A DNA stretch of 64,000 nucleotides from Amoebophilaceae bacterium (GTDB taxonomy: Bacteria > Bacteroidota > Bacteroidia > Cytophagales > Amoebophilaceae). The notes below the pieces were generated by a model that worked only from the letters and a program-made list of their open reading frames with translations, did not search any database and was not told the DNA's origin. This document shows positions 49,501-58,071 of the stretch, piece by piece (positions within the stretch are counted from its first letter, which is position 1; the number at the start of each line of letters is the position of its first letter). Made by a program: the position numbers and the translations under genes. Location of the stretch: assembly GCA_011524725.1 (NCBI GenBank), contig WTJV01000056.1, forward strand, positions 54,430 through 118,429, read 5' to 3'.

Positions 49501-50084
49501 GGGATTAGGGTACCAAAAGTGAAAAACTGTATCACGTCTGTAAAAGTAACCGCCCGTATACCCCCTAGACTAGAATAGACGATAACAATAACACCTATGA
49601 AAATCTGAGTCTGGGTGCTATTCCAGCCAAGAAGAGCACTAAAGGTGCTTTCCCCCGTCTTGAACTGCAAGGCTACTAAACCTATAGTCACTAATAGGCT
49701 GAAGGCGGCTGTAACCGCTCCGATAGGCCTTCCGTATATATCTCCCATGGCTTCTGCTATGGAAGTTTTTCCCAAAAAAGGACCCATTCTCGTAGCGAAT
49801 ACCCAACCCGTAATGAACAAAGTGCCTACATCACATAAGTAGAGTACGATAGCATAAAGTCCATTGTGATATATGTCGTCTATCCTCCAAGTTAAGAAGC
49901 TTCCGGTAATCCATGTGGCTATGATTGTGGCTACTAATGCACTAGTAGAGAAATTTTTTCCTCCTAAGGCGTAGTCTTTTAACGTGTTAACAGAGCGTCC
50001 GTAGCTGAGTCCCACTGCAAGTATGACTGCTAAAGAAATTGCAAGGATTCCAATATCGATAAGGTGAGCTGTAGAAGTAGTCAT
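46554..50084 (-). CDS. Intact fusion: SSS symporter / degenerate kinase-like region / RelA-SpoT-type HD hydrolase
   Basis: 1176 residues in one frame. Residues 1-490 form an SSS/SLC5-type transporter (YGRSVNTLKDYALGGKNFS, then STADSNLNAASVIFSDEVV near 330). About 525-665 add more membrane segments. About 680-940 resemble a sensor histidine kinase in degenerate form: a helical segment, an N-box-like CDTDRIKMLLINSITFL, and IVEAHYGYI recalling the 'IVEAHGG' stretch of kinases, but with no clear phospho-acceptor or G-boxes. About 980-1176 carry an HD domain like that of (p)ppGpp hydrolases, with FYLHP, HDTVEDT at 1050-1056 and KLADRMHNMRT, all expected metal ligands present and no synthetase domain. 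The likely role is membrane-linked, solute-responsive alarmone hydrolysis, inferred from architecture. It lies between addB-like and addA-like genes. Confidence 0.85.
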   Translation of the reverse strand: MTTSTAHLIDIGILAISLAVILAVGLSYGRSVNTLKDYALGGKNFSTSALVATIIATWITGSFLTWRIDDIYHNGLYAIVLYLCDVGTLFITGWVFATRMGPFLGKTSIAEAMGDIYGRPIGAVTAAFSLLVTIGLVALQFKTGESTFSALLGWNSTQTQIFIGVIVIVYSSLGGIRAVTFTDVIQFFTFGTLIPLLTLVVWNSLRDFDKVSTLFQTASYFNPSVFISPSDHGRKWTFLTLIPLYLIPAFSPPIFQRVTIARNVNQVRSAFLYSALLYFFLLLFIIWIAIIIRADNASLALGSVFQYIVSNYVSAGIAGMLLAGLMAMIMSTADSNLNAASVIFSDEVVSTKLFSTRFRLAASQENERTKLLVARYTNVLLGLLALYLSLHPESYLFSNLVLKAWDFYMPVVSIPLLLAIWGFRSTTTPALIGMAAGFVTVTIWENFIPYNHLDGSMPGMLANCLGLLGSHYLLRAPGGWQSFDSTSSLVLERAVRRQTWQRWFQSIRSFRPFSYLQQNLPTEESFYFFFGLYTMVATYAPFYTIVPPDNPDYQTIYTGICYSVLPLATLFLTFPIWPPEIKKIGFMAYLWPIGIGGILFFAGTLLAIMSHFHYMQVMIINLIMAVLLLRWPLVLFLASVGITLAVVFFEQYTGSALPLDELGSLQFRILYGLLLLTSLLIALFKGKQSYRQLEMNNKNLAITHRETTDELLLAFQDKARFSQAFRKSGASTLTRLAILSREIREALRNFELPPSVSQKLHELNEQLTPIAMQLDRLDHRATSYLRLAVHTISIDALLSELQDRLRTKGIDKDIQIKKVTQHKTVQCDTDRIKMLLINSITFLRNVVGEEQPILISMEDTKLGYSRPSVKKGYIKTVDALSFTITTEPMSPKLEKYYLSSMNSTTTLVLQTKQELPLVTNKRIVEAHYGYIRTAVQDGTCTLHYVIPADLREVRPKDMDDPHMELDAELPRADDTYPGAKEQEKTFLEEVATRTQADLGLVRKAIETIKRYHGPQVRKSGEPFYLHPLSVALIVLDYNQEEATILGALLHDTVEDTPMLLENIETMFNKEVARVVDGVTNLDSNKETFYKLKLSTYENTRKLLEVADKRSLYIKLADRMHNMRTIQAKHYESQRRTAEETLLFFVPLAAQLGFIGAVEELKERCFAVLNGKIEASE

Positions 50085-50305
50085 AGTAATCTATGTATAC
50101 GGGTTTAGTTGATTAACAAACTTGGTATTAGATAAATTAAAAGATCGCATATGAGTGCATTGCAATATCTAAAAAATTCAAGATTATGGTACAAGCCTGA
50201 CTTGAACATTGTATCATGCTGTGCTAATTTACATAACATACTTACTGCTATCGTAGCTATGCCACAGCACCTCACCCGCTCCAGAAACGCTTAGATACAA
50301 GGTGC

Positions 50306-53020
50306 TCAATCCCCTACCACAGACTGAGGAACACCTATTTCAAACGTACCTGTAGTCATATTCCAGGCATTTTTCCAGGTAGCTGATACATGCGTGTTCT
50401 CCTGTGTTGCTACAAAAGTCTGATAGAGCAAATCGGAAGTAGTCTTGAGTCCTGTTGTAGGAGGATGCTGGGCAAATACATAGAGTCGGTCCTTGGGTCT
50501 TGTAAAAGCTACATAGAGTAAGTTGAGATGATCTAGATACGCTTGCATCTGTTCTTCGCAGTAAGCCTGTGCATATACCGTATCTTTAAGGCGAGCTGAA
50601 TAACGCACCGGCAGCACTGGGAAGCTATCAAAAGGCGAAGTATCGGTAGTGCACCATAAAGTAGGGGGGTGGTGCACACTATGGTCCAAGTCCCACGCAC
50701 AAAAGGGCACAATCACGACTTTAAACTGTAGCCCTTTGGCTTGATGGATAGTCATGAGCGTGATTGCATCTTGCTCTGCTGCTCGGGGCAGCGTATGCCG
50801 GTAGCCTTGCTCTTCCCACCACGTCAAAAAATGAACAACATCGGTTTCGTCTTTCTTCATAAACGTGAGTACAACATCCTGAAAGGCCTGTAGAAAGGCT
50901 ATAGACTCCACTCTCCGCAACTGAAAAAGGTCGATCAAGGCTTCTACAAGCGCATACAAGGGAAGCTGTTGTAGATCAAGCCTTTTTGCAATAAACGCTT
51001 GGGGTAAGCCGATGGTCTTTGCTTCAGTGTCAAAGCAGGCGTGCACAACATCGGGTTCCACCCGTAACACATATACCTGATACAGGTAGTTCAGCTCGGC
51101 TTGGACCAAGCTATCCTCTGCATCAACCAAACAATACATAGCGTTGATTAAAATATTAACCCAAGGACTATGCGAAAGATAGAGCGATTCCCGCGAAACC
51201 ACATCATACCGACAACCTGCCTTCGCTTGTGGTGATTGCTGGTAGGCGAGTAATGTCCTAAAAACTTCTCGCCCCTCAGCGTTACTTCTCACTAGTAATG
51301 CAATATCTCTCAAAGCAAAGCCATCCTGCTGTAGCGCTTCGAGGAGTAGAGGCAACCTCGCTTTAGCCACCTCACGCCAATCTCGGGGGGCTTCCGCATC
51401 AGAAGCATCCTTGAGAAAAGTGATATTCACGTACCCGCTGTCGGCTTGTGCATGCTGAGCAGGTAACTGCTGGTGTACATCCTGATAGACAGCACCCAGC
51501 TGATGCACTTGGGCAACTAGTTCTTTCTGTAATATTGACTTTGGGAGCGTGGCTAGCGCGTCGGATAAATACTTGACAAGCGTTGCTGAAGCATGGGTAA
51601 ATAGAAAGTTGTTAAAATCGACAATATGTAGCTTACTGCGCCAGTTTTTGTCTAAGACCACGGTATTGGTAGGTGCCAAGGATTTTTCGAGTTGGGCCAT
51701 CAATAGCCCCCAATCCCCTCCTCGCCACCGATAGATCGACTGTTTTACGTCGCCCACAACCAGACTAGAATAGCCCTCGTTTAGGCCATTGGCAATGAGT
51801 GGTTTTAAGTTATACCACTGAAAGCGTGAGATGTCCTGAAATTCGTCGATCAAAAAATGGCTGTAAAAAGCACCCGTTTTTTCATATACAAAAGGAGTAT
51901 CATTGTCCGCAATAATCTTACGAAGGAGTAGCACCGTATCTGACACAAGCATCGTATTATGCTGAGAACGGTAGTCGTTGAGTTTCTCTAACAACTGGGT
52001 AGTAATGCCAAATGCGTAGATAAAGTGCCGCGCCGCTAGGGCTGTGTAATAGTTACGGTAGTAGATATTATAAAAATGGACCGCATTTTGTAGACAAGGC
52101 TGCAATGAGCTTCGCACCAGTGGCATTATGCGCTCTTTCTTATCAGACGTTCGCTTATACCACACTTCTACACGATCCAAAGCACGCAACGCCCGTTGAG
52201 AGGGGGGCCACTTGCGCTTAGTAGCCAAACCTGTTAGATAACCCATCACACCGGCTGCCCCATACAAGAAGTCATCAACAGCTAGACCTGCTTCTCTAAT
52301 AGTGCTAACGGCTTGCCGGCCCAAACCTTGTAGGTAGTGCTCAAAGTGATCGATACGTTGATAGAGCGCCTGCAAAAAATGGGGTAAGGCATTGGGGTTG
52401 CTGGTGGCTTGCACTAGCTGCGCTTCGTACTCCCTAAAAGACTCTTTAAACAGCTCCTGCCCCAAAACAGTCAGCTCTCGTTTAAAATTCCAAGATTTCC
52501 CATCTAGAAGCTTATCCTCGGCAAATGCAACAAGCCAGTGCTGCAATTGTGGATCCTGACCAGCGGAAGTTACCAAGTCATCGATGGCGGCGGACAACAC
52601 ATAATCCTGGTCTAACTCCACACGAAAACTACGCTGGAGTCCAAGCTCATAGGCAAATCCTCGAATTATCTTCTGAAAGAAGCTGTCAATAGTGCTGACA
52701 GAAAAACGGGTATACTGGTGCAGTATATTGGATAAAACAGCCTGGGCACGTTTTTTTAGAACATCCTTACTCCATCCTTTGGCTTGCAGCAGCACCTCAG
52801 CCACTGGCGTGGGATTCCCTTGAGCCAAGTCATACAAATAGGCTAAGATGCGCTGCTTCATCTCTTGAGTCGCCTGGTTGGTAAAGGTGACTGCTAGAAT
52901 TTGGGTGAATTTGTCTGGGTATTCTAGGGCTATATTGAGGTACTCTCCAACCAGCGTATGGGTCTTGCCAGCACCCGCGGAGGATCGGTAGATAGTGAGC
53001 TTTGCCAGGGGACTGGTCAT
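50306..53020 (-). CDS. UvrD/RecB-type superfamily 1 helicase (AddA-like, without nuclease domain)
   Basis: 904 residues. SF1A helicase motifs are clear: Walker A SSAGAGKTHT at about 13-22, motif Ia FTNQATQEMKQRI, motif II FLIDEFQDIS, motif III VVGDVKQSIYRWRGG, motif V TIHQAKGLQFKVVIVPF and motif VI LLYVAFTRPKDRLYVFA. The protein stops shortly after motif VI, so the C-terminal PD-(D/E)XK nuclease usually found in AddA is absent; the only nuclease of the pair would be in the AddB-like protein. Expected role: DNA unwinding in double-strand-break repair. It follows dnaJ by 55 bases, in the same direction. Confidence 0.85.
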   Translation of the reverse strand: MTSPLAKLTIYRSSAGAGKTHTLVGEYLNIALEYPDKFTQILAVTFTNQATQEMKQRILAYLYDLAQGNPTPVAEVLLQAKGWSKDVLKKRAQAVLSNILHQYTRFSVSTIDSFFQKIIRGFAYELGLQRSFRVELDQDYVLSAAIDDLVTSAGQDPQLQHWLVAFAEDKLLDGKSWNFKRELTVLGQELFKESFREYEAQLVQATSNPNALPHFLQALYQRIDHFEHYLQGLGRQAVSTIREAGLAVDDFLYGAAGVMGYLTGLATKRKWPPSQRALRALDRVEVWYKRTSDKKERIMPLVRSSLQPCLQNAVHFYNIYYRNYYTALAARHFIYAFGITTQLLEKLNDYRSQHNTMLVSDTVLLLRKIIADNDTPFVYEKTGAFYSHFLIDEFQDISRFQWYNLKPLIANGLNEGYSSLVVGDVKQSIYRWRGGDWGLLMAQLEKSLAPTNTVVLDKNWRSKLHIVDFNNFLFTHASATLVKYLSDALATLPKSILQKELVAQVHQLGAVYQDVHQQLPAQHAQADSGYVNITFLKDASDAEAPRDWREVAKARLPLLLEALQQDGFALRDIALLVRSNAEGREVFRTLLAYQQSPQAKAGCRYDVVSRESLYLSHSPWVNILINAMYCLVDAEDSLVQAELNYLYQVYVLRVEPDVVHACFDTEAKTIGLPQAFIAKRLDLQQLPLYALVEALIDLFQLRRVESIAFLQAFQDVVLTFMKKDETDVVHFLTWWEEQGYRHTLPRAAEQDAITLMTIHQAKGLQFKVVIVPFCAWDLDHSVHHPPTLWCTTDTSPFDSFPVLPVRYSARLKDTVYAQAYCEEQMQAYLDHLNLLYVAFTRPKDRLYVFAQHPPTTGLKTTSDLLYQTFVATQENTHVSATWKNAWNMTTGTFEIGVPQSVVGD

Positions 53021-53075
53021 GAGAGTGGCATATTCAAGAAGATAGAAACGCGCTACATATCAGTCCACAACTGCG

Positions 53076-54203
53076 TTAGAAAAGAGAACGCACACGATCA
53101 AAAAAACTACGCTCTTTCTTGCTAGGATTGGGAGTAAAGTTAGAGGAACCTTGCAAGACGGTAAGCATTTCTTGTTCTTCTTTGGTAAGCTGCTGGGGAG
53201 TCCACACATGTACATGAACCAACTGATCTCCCTTACTGTAGCTATTAATATCTCTAATTCCCTTACCACGTAAGCGTAGGACCTTCCCGCTTTGTGTACC
53301 CGCAGGAATTTTTACTTTCGCTTTCCCTGTAAGGGTAGGCACCTCAGCCTCGCTACCCAGTGCAGCATCAATAAAGCTGATATAGAGGTTATAATGAACA
53401 TTCTTGCCTTCTCGCTTGAGGAAGTCATCTGGTGTTTCTTCAATCAGAATCAGTAAGTTGCCAGGTGCTCCACCACGAACAGGCACATTGCCTTTGCCGG
53501 TCATAGACAGCTGCATACCATGGCTAACACCAGCTGGAATCTGGAGCTTAAGTACTTCCTCTTTCAAGAGCCTTCCCTCTCCTTGGCAAGTTGGGCATAG
53601 CTCTGAGATCGTCGTACCCTCTCCGTTGCAGGCACTACAGGGGACCGTTGTCATCACTTGCCCCAGCATCGTGTTGGCTACCTTACGTATTTGCCCTGTT
53701 CCCTTACAGGTACTACAAGTAGCGATAGCTGTGCCGTTCTTTGCGCCATTCCCCCCGCACGCATCGCAAGTAACATAACGCTTTATTTTTATTTTCTTGT
53801 CAACGCCATTGGCTACTTCTTTAAGAGAGAGCTTGAGCTTAATGCGTAGATCAGTCCCTCTGCGCACTCTTGGCTGCCCCTGCCGGAAAAAGCTATCAAA
53901 GGAACCGCTGCCAAATATATCGCTGAACTGAGCAAAGGTTTCTTCCATGTGCATCTCGGGACCTCTGCCGTCAGGGCCACGTACCCCATCATGACCGAAA
54001 CGATCATACTTCTGTCTCGTCCCAGCATGACTCAATACCTCATAGGCTTCTGCAGCTTCTTTGAACTTTTCTTCCGCTACTTTGTTATTAGGATTCTTAT
54101 CAGGGTGGTATTTTAGCGCCACTTTTCTGTAAGCCTTTTTGATCTCTTCGGGGCTTGCATCGCGTTTGACACCTAATATCTCGTAGTAATCTCGTCGGGT
54201 CAT
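53076..54203 (-). CDS. dnaJ: Chaperone DnaJ (Hsp40)
   Basis: 375 residues with the full type I layout: a J-domain with HPD at 33-35, a short Gly/Phe-type linker ([13 protein letters not shown]), four zinc-binding CxxCxGxG repeats ([32 protein letters not shown]) and C-terminal substrate-binding beta-domains. It stimulates DnaK and presents unfolded clients. The start codon shares one base with the grpE stop (TAATG), indicating translational coupling. dnaK itself is not in the window. Confidence 0.97.
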   Translation of the reverse strand: MTRRDYYEILGVKRDASPEEIKKAYRKVALKYHPDKNPNNKVAEEKFKEAAEAYEVLSHAGTRQKYDRFGHDGVRGPDGRGPEMHMEETFAQFSDIFGSGSFDSFFRQGQPRVRRGTDLRIKLKLSLKEVANGVDKKIKIKRYVTCDACGGNGAKNGTAIATCSTCKGTGQIRKVANTMLGQVMTTVPCSACNGEGTTISELCPTCQGEGRLLKEEVLKLQIPAGVSHGMQLSMTGKGNVPVRGGAPGNLLILIEETPDDFLKREGKNVHYNLYISFIDAALGSEAEVPTLTGKAKVKIPAGTQSGKVLRLRGKGIRDINSYSKGDQLVHVHVWTPQQLTKEEQEMLTVLQGSSNFTPNPSKKERSFFDRVRSLF

Positions 54204-54751
54204 TATGCTCCGGTTACAACTTTAGCAAATCTCAACACCTTCTCTTTCAGTAAGTATCCCTTCTCCAATACATCCAGCACCTTACCTTGCATTTCTGGGT
54301 CTTCTGTAGGCATCTGCGTAACCGCCTCGTGCAATTCAGCATCAAATAAGGTGCCTTTCTCTAGAGGCATGGTCTGCACTTCTTCTTGTTGCAGTAGGTG
54401 TACCAATTTTTCATAAATCAACTGTATACCATCTTGTGTAGCTTGGGCAATAGCATCGGCAGATTGCAGAGCCTCTAGAGCCCGCTCAAAGTCATCGACA
54501 ATAGGTAATAATTTCTTGAGGACACGCTCACCAGCTGACTCTATAAGCATAAGTCTCTCTTTGGTGGCTCTTCTTCTGAAGTTCTCAAACTCTGAATACA
54601 GGCGGAGGTATTTCTCGTTGGCAGCTGCTAAGTCCTCTTTTGCCTTTTTTAATGCCTGGGACTGGGAGCTCCGCTTTTTTTTGTCATGCCCTTCTTCTTG
54701 CGCTATAGCAGTCTCTAGCGGCACCTGAGCGGGCACTTGGTCTTTTTTCAT
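54203..54751 (-). CDS. grpE: Nucleotide exchange factor GrpE
   Basis: 182 residues: a charged N-terminal tail, a long coiled coil (about 30-75, including [20 protein letters not shown], the family signature region), then the four-helix and beta-wing part ([25 protein letters not shown]-like [18 protein letters not shown]). It exchanges ADP on DnaK. It is the first gene of grpE-dnaJ. The 237 bases upstream must hold the promoters for this operon and for the divergent xerD; I see no CIRCE-type inverted repeat there. Confidence 0.95.
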   Translation of the reverse strand: MKKDQVPAQVPLETAIAQEEGHDKKKRSSQSQALKKAKEDLAAANEKYLRLYSEFENFRRRATKERLMLIESAGERVLKKLLPIVDDFERALEALQSADAIAQATQDGIQLIYEKLVHLLQQEEVQTMPLEKGTLFDAELHEAVTQMPTEDPEMQGKVLDVLEKGYLLKEKVLRFAKVVTGA

Positions 54752-54988
54752 ATTTTGTAGTCTACAAATAAAATGTCAGAAAGGGGTATAATTATATTTT
54801 AGGGAAGCAAATTCGTTACCAAAGTTGTGTCAATGTCAAAATGACATGGATGAGTGCTTCTGTGTGTACAGCAGCTGGAGAGAATTGCAGCAAGCAGTTC
54901 TCAACAAAGCCAATGCAAGGTATATTTTTTTATGCGATTTTTAAACCGACCAAATATGGAGCTTTACCTCCGTCAACTGTTGCAATAA

Positions 54989-55888
54989 ATGGCCTGGGAA
55001 GGACTACGACGACGATTTGAAATTCACTTACGCCTAGAGCGTGCTTTATCACTGCAAACTGTAGCCGCTTACCTACAGGATGTAAACAAGCTGTGGACAT
55101 TCTTACAACGAGACCATGCGCACATTCAGCCCTCGGACATAACTACGCAACATCTTCGGGCATTGCTAGCCTATCTCCATGCAGCGGACACCAGTGCTAC
55201 TAGCCAGGCACGCATACTGTCCGCACTCCGGTCCTTTTTTAAGTTCCTTGTGCTAGAGGGGTATATGACTGAAGATCCCACAGCCCTTGTAGCCAGTCCT
55301 AAGACAAGCCGGAAGCTTCCCACCACACTGGAAGTCCACGAAATAGAGGCACTTTTCATGGCCATCGACCACACTAAACCCATGGGCATGCGCAATCGGG
55401 CTATACTAGAAACGTTGTATAGTGCTGGATTGCGTGTCTCCGAACTCATAGAGCTGAAGCAGAGTCACCTATACGCTGAAGAAGGCTTTCTGCGCATCTT
55501 AGGCAAGGGCAATAAGGAGCGCTTGGTCCCAATAGGGACAGCAGCGCTCAAGTACATACATTTGTATATAAAAGAGGTGCGATGCCACCTACCTTATCAA
55601 AAAGATTTTGCCGATCACATATTTTTGAATCGCAGAGGCAAGCGGCTGACGCGTCACATGATTTTTCTGATTGTCAAGGAATTGACGCAAAAAGTGGGCA
55701 TCAGCAAACCCATTGGACCCCACACTTTTCGACACGCTTTTGCTACCCACCTAATAGAAGGTGGTGCAGACCTGAGAGCCGTGCAGGAAATGCTAGGTCA
55801 TCAGTCCATTACTACCACCGAAATTTACACCCACCTAGACCAACATTATCTCAAGCAGGTCATTCAGGACTTTCACCCTCGGAGCTGA
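54989..55888 (+). CDS. xerD: Tyrosine recombinase XerD/XerC
   Basis: Resolves chromosome dimers at dif during division. 299 residues: an N-terminal SAM-like core-binding domain (1-95) and a catalytic domain with all active-site residues: Arg149 (SAGLRVSEL), Lys173 (GKGNKERL), His245 and Arg248 (HTFRHAFATHL), His271 (MLGHQSITTTEIYTH) and nucleophile Tyr280. ATG 54989 gives the standard N-terminus. It is probably a housekeeping Xer protein rather than a phage integrase, judging from length and context. No dif-like site was recognised nearby. Confidence 0.92.
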   Translation: MAWEGLRRRFEIHLRLERALSLQTVAAYLQDVNKLWTFLQRDHAHIQPSDITTQHLRALLAYLHAADTSATSQARILSALRSFFKFLVLEGYMTEDPTALVASPKTSRKLPTTLEVHEIEALFMAIDHTKPMGMRNRAILETLYSAGLRVSELIELKQSHLYAEEGFLRILGKGNKERLVPIGTAALKYIHLYIKEVRCHLPYQKDFADHIFLNRRGKRLTRHMIFLIVKELTQKVGISKPIGPHTFRHAFATHLIEGGADLRAVQEMLGHQSITTTEIYTHLDQHYLKQVIQDFHPRS

Positions 55889-55893
55889 CAAAA

Positions 55894-56478
55894 TTAGGCG
55901 GTTGCTTGACTCAAATAAGACCGTCGCCAGGTGCGATAGCCATTACTAGCTAAGAAGATAAAAAGAGTATATAAGCCACAAAACACATAAATCCCTTTGT
56001 GATATAAGACTACGGAGTATAAGGCGTCTGCTACCACCCATAAAAGCCAGCTTTCTAGTTTTTTTCTAACTAGCATCCAGTGCGCTGTAAGGGCTACTAT
56101 GGTGTGTAAAGAATCCCAATAAGGTAGGGCAGCAGAAGAGTAATAGGACAAGATACTTCCCAAAATAGTAGCACTGAAAACAACGATAAGTAGTATGCGC
56201 GCTAGGACGGTAGGCTTTGTTTTACTGATCTGCAAAGGCGTCTTATGCTTACCTCCATACAGCCACTGGTACCAGCCATAGCTATGAAATCCGACATTAA
56301 ACATACTTTGCATACACTTAGCATACAGCCCTTCTGGATAATAAACAAAGAACGATATCATAGTCCCTATGATGCTTAAAGGACGCGCTAACACCTTCTC
56401 TCGTGTATCTAATACAATAGTGACAATCGCGAGCACAGCGCCTATTATTTGATAGTAAATGGTAGAGCTATATTGCAT
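55894..56478 (-). CDS. pnuC: Nicotinamide riboside (mononucleotide) transporter PnuC
   Basis: 194 residues, with about seven membrane segments. Family elements include the aromatic stretch FHSYGWYQWLYGG near 85-97, and in the C-terminal half SWLLWVVADALYSVVLYHKG followed by an aromatic helix and NGYRTWRR. PnuC carries nicotinamide riboside across the inner membrane, after which it is phosphorylated and used for NAD. In a host-dependent bacterium this suggests reliance on NAD precursors from outside. It converges with xerD, five bases apart. Confidence 0.9.
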   Translation of the reverse strand: MQYSSTIYYQIIGAVLAIVTIVLDTREKVLARPLSIIGTMISFFVYYPEGLYAKCMQSMFNVGFHSYGWYQWLYGGKHKTPLQISKTKPTVLARILLIVVFSATILGSILSYYSSAALPYWDSLHTIVALTAHWMLVRKKLESWLLWVVADALYSVVLYHKGIYVFCGLYTLFIFLASNGYRTWRRSYLSQATA

Positions 56479-56597
56479 GTTTTAAGTCTGTTTTAGTGCC
56501 CAATGAACTGTACAAAGCATCGCCGCCCTACCTACGGTGTAGGGAGTTCTGATTCAGAAGTACAACAGATAAACTTCATGGCAAAATAAGGATTATG

Positions 56598-57863
56598 TCA
56601 CCAATATACCCAATCGACAAACGATTGTAGATAATCTGCCACTCGTTTTGCGAATCCCCCGCCCAATGCTCCATCAATTACACGATGGTCATAAGAATGC
56701 GATAAATACATCCTGTGTCGGATAGCAATAGTATCTTCTCCTTGAGCATTTTCTAGGACAGCAGGTTTTTTAGTAATGGCCCCCAATGCCATGATAGCTA
56801 CTTGCGGCTGTACAATAATCGGAGTCCCCATCAGGTTTCGGAAGGAGCCTAGGTTAGAAACAGTATACGTAGCGCCGGCCAACTCATCCGGAACTAACTG
56901 TTGGTGGCGTGCCTTGTGAACCAAAGTTTGTACGTTGTGGGCCAGTTCTACCAAAGTGAGTTGATCCGCATACTTGATCACGGGAACTATTAAGTTATTA
57001 TTGGACAAAGCTACAGCCAAACCAACATGAATATCTTTTTTCTTGATGATTCGGTCCTTGGTTACCCAAGCATTCATCATCGGAAAATCTTTGATGGCTT
57101 TGATGATAGCTTGTAGCAATAGTACGGTATAAGTAAGCGACGTTCCCGTTCTCTGCTCAAAGTGCTCTTTGTTTTTAGTCCTCCACCGCACTAAGTCTGT
57201 TACATCGGCCTCTACAAACGAAGTCACATGAGGAACGGTCTGCCTAGAAGCTACCATGCGCTCGGAAATCATCAGACGTACCCTATCGAGCTGGATTACC
57301 TCGTCCTCAGGCGCAATAGACACAAAAGATACATCGGGCTCTGGTGGTTGCCCTACTGGCAGGCGGGGTTGTAGGTAAGCCAATAAATCATGTTTAGTGA
57401 CCCGATTATTTTTTCCTGTACCGGGTATCTGGCTGAGTACCTGAGGGGCAATTTGCTCTTGCTGTGCTATATGGCGTACTAGAGGCGAATAGAATCTACC
57501 ATCAGAGGGCTTGTGCACAGATGCTTGTGTCGCTAACGGAGGCTGTAGAGGACGGGCCGATGTAGGCTGCGAAGAAGATGCTGTTGGAATAGGTAGGACC
57601 GACGTAGCTTCTAGGGTTTCTCCCTCAGTCAAAATAAGAGCCAACGGAGCGCCTATTTTCACGATTTCCCCCTTTTGCACCAGTATCTTCTGAAGCCTTC
57701 CTGCATAAGGGGCGGGTACCTCGGAGTCGACTTTATCGGTGGCTATCTCCAATACAGATTCCTCTTCCGCAACTAAGTCTCCCTCTTGCTTGAGCCATTG
57801 AAGCACAGTAGCCTCCATGACACTCTCCCCCATGGCGGGCATGACCATTGTTACTGATGCCAT
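56598..57863 (-). CDS. Dihydrolipoyl acyltransferase (E2) of a 2-oxo acid dehydrogenase complex
   Basis: 421 residues: an N-terminal lipoyl domain with Lys44 in EIATDKVDSE, a Pro/Ser/Thr-rich linker, the peripheral subunit-binding domain (about 127-165, SPLVRHIAQQEQIAPQVL, then NRVTKHDLLAYL) and the catalytic CAT domain ending with SYDHRVIDGA, where His393 and Asp397 are the active-site pair. One lipoyl domain and the IATDKVDSEVPAPYAG sequence recall the branched-chain (BkdB/BfmBB-like) E2 as much as the pyruvate E2, so substrate choice is left open. E1 and E3 genes are not adjacent. Confidence 0.9.
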   Translation of the reverse strand: MASVTMVMPAMGESVMEATVLQWLKQEGDLVAEEESVLEIATDKVDSEVPAPYAGRLQKILVQKGEIVKIGAPLALILTEGETLEATSVLPIPTASSSQPTSARPLQPPLATQASVHKPSDGRFYSPLVRHIAQQEQIAPQVLSQIPGTGKNNRVTKHDLLAYLQPRLPVGQPPEPDVSFVSIAPEDEVIQLDRVRLMISERMVASRQTVPHVTSFVEADVTDLVRWRTKNKEHFEQRTGTSLTYTVLLLQAIIKAIKDFPMMNAWVTKDRIIKKKDIHVGLAVALSNNNLIVPVIKYADQLTLVELAHNVQTLVHKARHQQLVPDELAGATYTVSNLGSFRNLMGTPIIVQPQVAIMALGAITKKPAVLENAQGEDTIAIRHRMYLSHSYDHRVIDGALGGGFAKRVADYLQSFVDWVYW

Positions 57864-58071
57864 AGTATACGGTGGGGTTATGATGAAGTCGCATTGCCCT
57901 ATGCTCCTGCATCTTATTTACTGTGCATGGGCAGAAGAGGCACAGCAAAGGTAAGTTTAAGTATTGAAAGTCAGAAATTGTCCTATACAGTGCATTTAGT
58001 CTTTCAGAAAGATCGGCTGCTTAGTGGCATCAACGAAATCTCCAAGCGGTATGCTATTCAACTTGATTGCC

